Below are positions 20,701 to 22,876 of a stretch of DNA of 22,876 nucleotides, piece after piece; the first letter of the stretch is position 1, and every line of letters starts with the position of its first letter. The DNA lies in assembly GCA_002410935.1 (NCBI GenBank), contig DHPM01000007.1, positions 85,631 to 108,506 on the forward strand, in the 5' to 3' direction. The position numbers were made by a program, and so were the translations under genes. The notes under the pieces were generated by a model that saw only the letters and a program-made list of their open reading frames with translations, was not told where the DNA came from and ran no database searches. Origin of the DNA: Caryophanales bacterium UBA5364. Lineage in GTDB: Bacteria > Bacillota_I > Bacilli_A > RF39 > UBA660.

Positions 20701-22876
20701 CTGAAGATGGTAGTTATTGGGTATGGATACCACGATTTGCTTATCGAATCAGCACTAATTATCATACTAAGACTCAAGGTAATATTGATATTAAATTCTT
20801 ATTAAATAATACCAATATTGCTAAAGATGGAACCAACGCTGATACTGTACCTAAATATAGTGGTTCATCTCAAACTAATTATATTGTTCATCCAGCCTTT
20901 GTATATGGAGACCAACAATTAACGGGAATATGGGTAGCAAAATTTGAAGGTAGTGGAACAACTAATAATATTAGCTTTATACCTAATGCTACTTCACTAG
21001 ATAACTCAATCAATAACCATTTTATGACTTCTTATAATGTAAGAAATAATAATAAGTATGGTTGGAAATTAGGTGAAATTGATAGTCATTTAATTAAAAA
21101 TAGTGAATGGGGTGCTGTTGCTTACTTAGCAGAATCAATTTATGGTAAAACAACTGAAGTTTGGATTAATAATAGTAGTACGTATATAACTGGATGTGTT
21201 GGAAGCAGTGCTTCAGCAGGAAGTTATAGTGGATGTCAAAACAAATACAATACTTCAGTAGGAAACAATGGTTCAACTACAGGAAACATATATGGAATAT
21301 ATGATATGAGTGGTGGCAGGTATGAATTCACAGCATCATATGTAAACAATAATAATGCTAATTTAAATAATTATGGCGCGAGTATAATTGGAGCCAAAGC
21401 AAAATATAAAGATATTTATACGATTACTTCAGATAGTACTTCAGCTAATTATAGTAATTCAATTAGTAAATATGGTACAGCTATTTATGAAACAAGTAAT
21501 ACTTACAATTCTAATAGTGGTTCTTGGTATAATGATCAGTCATATATGCCATATTCTTCGTCTCCTTGGTTTATAAGAGGTGGAGTATCTAGTGGAACTA
21601 CATCAGCGGGTATATTTGCTTTTAATAGAAGTAATGGAAGTGCTACTGGAGCAAATAGGACAGTTATTGTACCAATTGATGGACCTAAAATAACAATTAC
21701 TCCAAATGGAATATCAACTCAAGGAACCAATGTTCGTATATCAGTTAGTTCAAATAAGGGGGTAAATCAATCGACATTAAAATACGCATGGACTACTAAT
21801 ACTGGTATATTAAATGAAAATGATATTACTGAGCCTTTTTCAAATAATGGTTTAGTAAAAACACCTAATGAAAATGGTGCAAGATATTATCTATGGGTTA
21901 TCGGTGGTGACAATCAAGGTAATGTTACCGTATCGCGTAGTGGAGAATTTATTATTGATACGGAAGCGCCAGTGATAACATTAAATGGTGAACCAATATA
22001 TAAACATCGTTTAGGTGATATTTATAGTGATGCAGGAGTTGTTGTAACAGATAATACAGACCCTGATGTTAAAGTAACAATCGATAGTAACTTTAATCCA
22101 AGTATTAGAGGAACATATCAAATAATTTATACAGCAACCGATCGTGCGGGTAATAGTGCTTCAGTAACTAGAACCGTTATTGTCGATGTAAAAGAAATTA
22201 GAACACCTGAAGACTTATATAATATAAGAAATGATGTTGAAGCTGATTACATCTTAATGAACAATATTGATATGAGTAATAGTGCTTATGCAGAAAACTT
22301 CCCTGCCATTACTGATTTCTATGGAACATTAGATGGAAAAGGATATAAAATATTAAATCTTAAAGTTAATGCATCTGGTATATTCACAAATATCCATTCT
22401 GGAGCTGAAATATATAATATTGAGTTTATTAATTTTGAGAATAATAATAACACTAATTACACAGGAACAATAACTGGAACTATATCAGAACCAAATATTA
22501 AACTAGAAGACATCAAAATAAGAGGTTTATCAAGAATTAAAGGTACTAATTATGTTGGTGGATTAGTAGGTAGAATAACTAGTAATTTAGATGTAAAAAA
22601 TATTCAAATTGACGCTTTCATTAATGGAAGTGATTATATTGGTGGTGTAATTGGTCATGTTACAACAATGACTGTTAGAAATTCAACCTCTAGTGGAAGA
22701 GTTGAAGGAAGAAATTATATTGGTGGATTAATAGGATATATAAGTAGTAGTTCATCTATTATCAATGACTATACTTCTAGTGATATAAGTGGAACAAGTT
22801 ATATAGGTGGTTTAATTGGAATTCATAATAGTGGAACAATCACAATCACAAGTAGTTATGCAACCGGAAATGTAAC
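14799..22876 (+). CDS. Giant prepilin-type, multi-domain Ig-like surface protein (3' end outside window)
   Basis: The frame is open from ATG 14799 (Shine-Dalgarno AGGTGG, 14786-14791) for 2692 codons to the window edge, with no stop. Residues 1-35 are a class III (type IV prepilin) signal: short basic leader, Gly10, then FTLIE with the conserved Glu at mature position 5, and a hydrophobic helix to about 33. It should be cut by a prepilin peptidase and held in the membrane or assembled into a pilus-like structure. After the head come a DUF6273-like module (142-397), Ig-like repeats (from about 405), a second DUF6273-like module (1505-1737), an FGE/C-type-lectin-like domain (about 1929-2291) and GLUG repeats (2465 on). 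Such Ig stalks with lectin-like tips suggest adhesion. No pilus motor or peptidase gene is in view. Ligand and assembly are unknown. Confidence 0.88.
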   Translation, partial: MDKKLKNSKGFTLIELIGIIIILALIALITYPIIGNIVDKVNRTVCDLNSYAVAEAAENYMVKEGKKLPDNGIFNVPLKILRENNLVSKILDPLDKKIECDGYAVIQRKERGFEIDGHVICPNYCNSDEYVSDDNDNKLGVGEYYVGANPNNWVMFGRYHQSSVYGILWRMVKTDEGGIKLIFEGVENGGNIPLEDGRTLHGSTAGVQYDKNSTNPFDKSTLNIKLNNWLDNLVVINKYDYVKKTNWKIGGIPFYNPTFKDTFIEFEGIDSETNYGKYRGLSELSGIGLLNPSDFIHTSSNTACTSSYKTGGSSNPCAFNEEEKNNFLYKNKYHYWTMNASSDTANKAWYINNIGQITTGMTNSSVISVRPVINLDSDTVFISGSGTIDDPYIIEDYMVDIKNKPLITLNGQEKIVLREGDSYTELGAIAEDPEDGDISNKIVISSDLNVSIPGTYKIEYNVKDSDGNNAPTVIRTVVVSPKESPIITIIGDNPLKITLKNSYVELGATASDPFYGDISGDIVIAGEVNTNELGIYEITYSVTNKDGLEAIPVIRKVIVEPSRPVIKLNGESPTNVYVGSSYIEEGATAFDSVDGDITNQIEKEITRYETVKSGNGYKTKDSIVSEVIVEKKYRYRIVYKVTNTYGVTSSVTRSINILPDDGPEIAFEPEKSTTAKKSHGVKVTVTKRQYDVDPSSVKYMWINSKWEMPRNTTLENLIRTSFKSGSTLTISGRTELYKLYVIAKDIHGNTTIKSTGYFRLDNSIPVIRLNGSNPYRILIGKTYQEFGATAYDEYYSGNLTSRIEIDSSSVDTNKEGTYYVSYSVKDNAENERIVYRRVEVYLSKPKITLNGSAHEKIVLGRQYIEKGATAIDEKDGNITNKINVSGSVDTSKVGTYDVTYSVTNSLGVTTTMTRKVEVYIPNPIITIIGDNPLKHRILLPYKELGATAYDEIDGDITDKLQVVSTVNTDVKGKYEVEYSVTNSHGKVTTVKRIVDVFAPKPEITLNGDEFVKIFKDDIYIELGATAYDEIDGDLTGSIRIIGEVNPTTIDSYKLKYEVTNSFEETSYKIRTVQVNNPEVTIELIGKNPHDMYVGSIYKEPGFAAIHETLGDVSDRIIVKTNLNPNIVGKYTVSYSYEDDSVSEPIIVERKVNVLDTNLTLTLLGDNPYNMTIGDEYEEPGYTATDDVDGDLTEEVIITQTKEIDNLTVGTYYLDYKITNSIGKTIQDLRTIQVLPPGVDLKLNGADTIEIFVGDGYQELGAIAFDEVDGDISDKIVITSNLNTNIVGEYIIEYKVVSDYGVEKIITRTIKVSKQEGPNVTFEPDGSSVYHKNYSVKVTVSENKGALDIESFKYLWSKSITKPSETSFQKVLVNGNSVSTPEGENGNYYLWVMAKDVYGNTTIKASMRYLLDNTPPVIKLNGKNVIEIPADSTYKELGATVTELHSGLNEDGLKITSNLVPGLLGTYTITYEATDKVGLRAETIVRTVNVVEASLKDAPDDSFVPKYYAEYFIGENPNNWVAFGSAVDNEYDYIPLLWRIIKADDEGIKIVYEGVKNGTNLPIENGKIGNAIFDETSSDYNSSTIRVFLDNWYNNITEPQKTVLTSPINWCIGSINTPYSIDDFKNDECKIKTTIKSAIGLINSGDYLLTSENACGAYNQTNCGTKNFLNKNYDYMTINRDKVTEGYIFSVESNGALRRSEVSKVQGLRPVINLRPDILILGGDGTLNNPYRLNSREAVEDTFAPNITFNPSTANGSIENNKVQIIVTDDITGVDPNTLKYVWTTSSVQPSVEVINNTFNNGDLIDIPNVETNTYYLWVIAKDRKGNQSIVSGGPYTIDNSAPVITINGSNPYFVAKGAIYKDLGATATDNVDPYVKVNVSSNVNPSFVGTYTVTYTATDKAGNTTTATRTIQVIDVGDEFNPDQGINHPVLATGMTPIRWVDTTEMITTQYDASWYNYDDKKWANAKTEDGSYWVWIPRFAYRISTNYHTKTQGNIDIKFLLNNTNIAKDGTNADTVPKYSGSSQTNYIVHPAFVYGDQQLTGIWVAKFEGSGTTNNISFIPNATSLDNSINNHFMTSYNVRNNNKYGWKLGEIDSHLIKNSEWGAVAYLAESIYGKTTEVWINNSSTYITGCVGSSASAGSYSGCQNKYNTSVGNNGSTTGNIYGIYDMSGGRYEFTASYVNNNNANLNNYGASIIGAKAKYKDIYTITSDSTSANYSNSISKYGTAIYETSNTYNSNSGSWYNDQSYMPYSSSPWFIRGGVSSGTTSAGIFAFNRSNGSATGANRTVIVPIDGPKITITPNGISTQGTNVRISVSSNKGVNQSTLKYAWTTNTGILNENDITEPFSNNGLVKTPNENGARYYLWVIGGDNQGNVTVSRSGEFIIDTEAPVITLNGEPIYKHRLGDIYSDAGVVVTDNTDPDVKVTIDSNFNPSIRGTYQIIYTATDRAGNSASVTRTVIVDVKEIRTPEDLYNIRNDVEADYILMNNIDMSNSAYAENFPAITDFYGTLDGKGYKILNLKVNASGIFTNIHSGAEIYNIEFINFENNNNTNYTGTITGTISEPNIKLEDIKIRGLSRIKGTNYVGGLVGRITSNLDVKNIQIDAFINGSDYIGGVIGHVTTMTVRNSTSSGRVEGRNYIGGLIGYISSSSSIINDYTSSDISGTSYIGGLIGIHNSGTITITSSYATGNV
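14823..14901 (+). other. Type IV prepilin signal and N-terminal helix (within giant gene)
   Basis: Encodes KGFTLIELIGIIIILALIAL and a few further residues (from residue 9). Cleavage is expected after Gly10, leaving Phe at position 1 and Glu at position 5 of the mature protein. The following stretch is almost wholly hydrophobic, then turns polar (NIVDKVNR), as in pilins and pseudopilins. The next 100 residues contain Cys at about residues 46, 100, 123 and 127. Confidence 0.85.
15222..15989 (+). other. DUF6273-like module, copy 1 (within giant gene)
   Basis: Starts GEYYVGANPNNWVMFGR, continues LWRMVKTDEGGIKLIFEG and IKLNNWLDN, and ends SVRPVINLDSD...GSGTIDDPYII. A Cys pair (NTAC ... NPCAF) precedes a Tyr-rich YHYWTMNAS strand. 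The same landmarks recur at 19311-20009. The domain name is recalled from prepilin-type proteins of gut Firmicutes and its function is unknown. Confidence 0.6.
16782..17087 (+). repeat. Second-type Ig-like module, copy 1 of 4 (within giant gene)
   Basis: Pattern: GPEIAFEP..., VKVTV, SVKYMW, LYVIAKDIHGNTT, LDNS followed at once by a DUF5011 repeat. Related copies lie at 18744-19037 (YLWVMAKDVYGNTT), 20025-20318 (YLWVIAKDRKGNQS) and 21681-21965 (YLWVIGGDNQGNVT). Each one directly precedes a repeat starting PVIxLNG or PVITING. The module family is not identified by name. Confidence 0.65.
17625..17897 (+). repeat. Near-identical 39-base direct repeat pair in neighbouring Ig repeats
   Basis: Bases 17625-17663 and 17859-17897 read the same except one silent G/A difference, encoding ELGATAYDEIDGD in both. 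They are 234 bases apart, exactly one repeat unit. The rest of the units is much less similar, which points to recent local duplication or gene conversion. Confidence 0.75.
19311..20009 (+). other. DUF6273-like module, copy 2 (within giant gene)
   Basis: Landmarks match copy 1 in order: EYFIGENPNNWVAFG, LLWRIIKADDEGIKIVYEG, LDNWYNN, IGLINSGDYLLTSENAC, a second Cys in TNCGTKNFL, YDYMTINRD, then LRPVINLRPD and GGDGTLNNPYRL. It sits between Ig-like modules, about 1360 residues after copy 1. Confidence 0.6.
20583..21672 (+). other. FGE-sulfatase / C-type-lectin-like domain (within giant gene)
   Basis: About 360 residues without Ig pattern. It shows YWVWIPRFAYRIS, HPAFVYGDQQLTGIWVAKFE, NSEWGAVAYLAESIYG, GNIYGIYDMSGGRYEFTAS, then SSPWFIRGGVSSGTTSAGIF. 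The DMSGG-x-x-E and W-x-x-RGG series is the hallmark of the formylglycine-generating-enzyme / C-type-lectin fold. The enzyme's Cys and metal sites were not recognised, so a binding role is more likely than catalysis. Confidence 0.55.
22191..22876 (+). repeat. GLUG-type repeat region (within giant gene, continues past window)
   Basis: After a lead-in (IRTPEDLYNIRNDVEADYIL, then NNIDMSNSAY and FYGTLDGKGYKILNL) come four GLUG-like motifs: NYVGGLVGR, DYIGGVIGH, NYIGGLIGY and SYIGGLIGI, spaced about 25-30 residues. GLUG regions form beta-solenoid-like stalks in bacterial surface proteins. The last visible residues, SYATGNV, are typical of the repeat, so more units are expected outside. Confidence 0.8.

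Noticed and set aside
19974..20777. Three minus-strand frames and a plus-strand frame (21388-21576) within the giant gene
   Set aside because: They lie within the continuous domain-bearing frame and have no start signals or recognisable domains.
20583..21672. Diversity-generating retroelement variable region
   Set aside because: The fold resembles such targets, but no reverse transcriptase, template repeat or IMH-like element is in the window and the domain is internal.
16011..22876. CRISPR array or tandem satellite in the repeat-rich right part
   Set aside because: The repeats are coding, about 78 codons long and mostly divergent at DNA level; no short identical repeats with regular spacers exist.

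Overview
The window reads as a strongly AT-rich chromosomal segment from a low-GC Bacillota, probably an uncultured gut-type member of the Bacilli (RF39 / Erysipelotrichia-like neighbourhood). That placement is inferred from codon use, A/G-rich Shine-Dalgarno sites, the HrcA/CIRCE heat-shock logic and the gene content. TGG is used for Trp, no gene carries an in-frame TGA, and TGA ends hrcA. The standard bacterial code therefore applies, and the Mycoplasma code is excluded. No tRNA, rRNA, CRISPR array, IS element or phage gene was seen, and no gene-free stretch exceeds 300 bases.

Left part (1-3170): the 3' end of a HAD-type (deoxy)nucleotidase-like gene is followed by two overlapping genes of unusual architecture. 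One is a leucine-rich-repeat protein with a complete transglutaminase-like Cys-His-Asp triad. The other is an HD-domain phosphohydrolase fused to a region resembling an ADP-ribosyltransferase. A small intrinsic terminator closes this group.

Cell-wall part (3216-7649): two tandem MurE-type ligases, mraY, and a glycerophosphodiester phosphodiesterase. The second MurE carries the DNPR motif associated with meso-diaminopimelate. The first has DDPH and other substitutions, so the paralogues may handle different substrates. A 16-bp hairpin between them buries the Shine-Dalgarno site of the second. The group ends in a bidirectional terminator shared with a convergent UPF0316-type membrane protein gene.

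Heat-shock part (8226-14731): hrcA-grpE-dnaK-pepF-dnaJ behind a consensus sigma-A promoter. The promoter is flanked by two imperfect CIRCE operators, each with one perfect half-site. HrcA should repress the operon, and GrpE, DnaK and DnaJ form the chaperone cycle. An M3 oligopeptidase (PepF) sits between dnaK and dnaJ. GrpE has an unusual N-terminal tail with three CxC motifs.

Right part (14733-22876): one giant open reading frame with its own promoter runs off the window after 2692 codons without a stop. It begins with a type IV prepilin signal (KG|FTLIE plus a hydrophobic helix). It continues as a mosaic of two DUF6273-like modules, thirteen DUF5011-type Ig-like repeats, four copies of a second Ig-like module, one FGE/C-type-lectin-like domain and a GLUG repeat region. 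It is most likely a huge surface adhesin or pilin-like stalk protein, and it is the most unusual object in the window.
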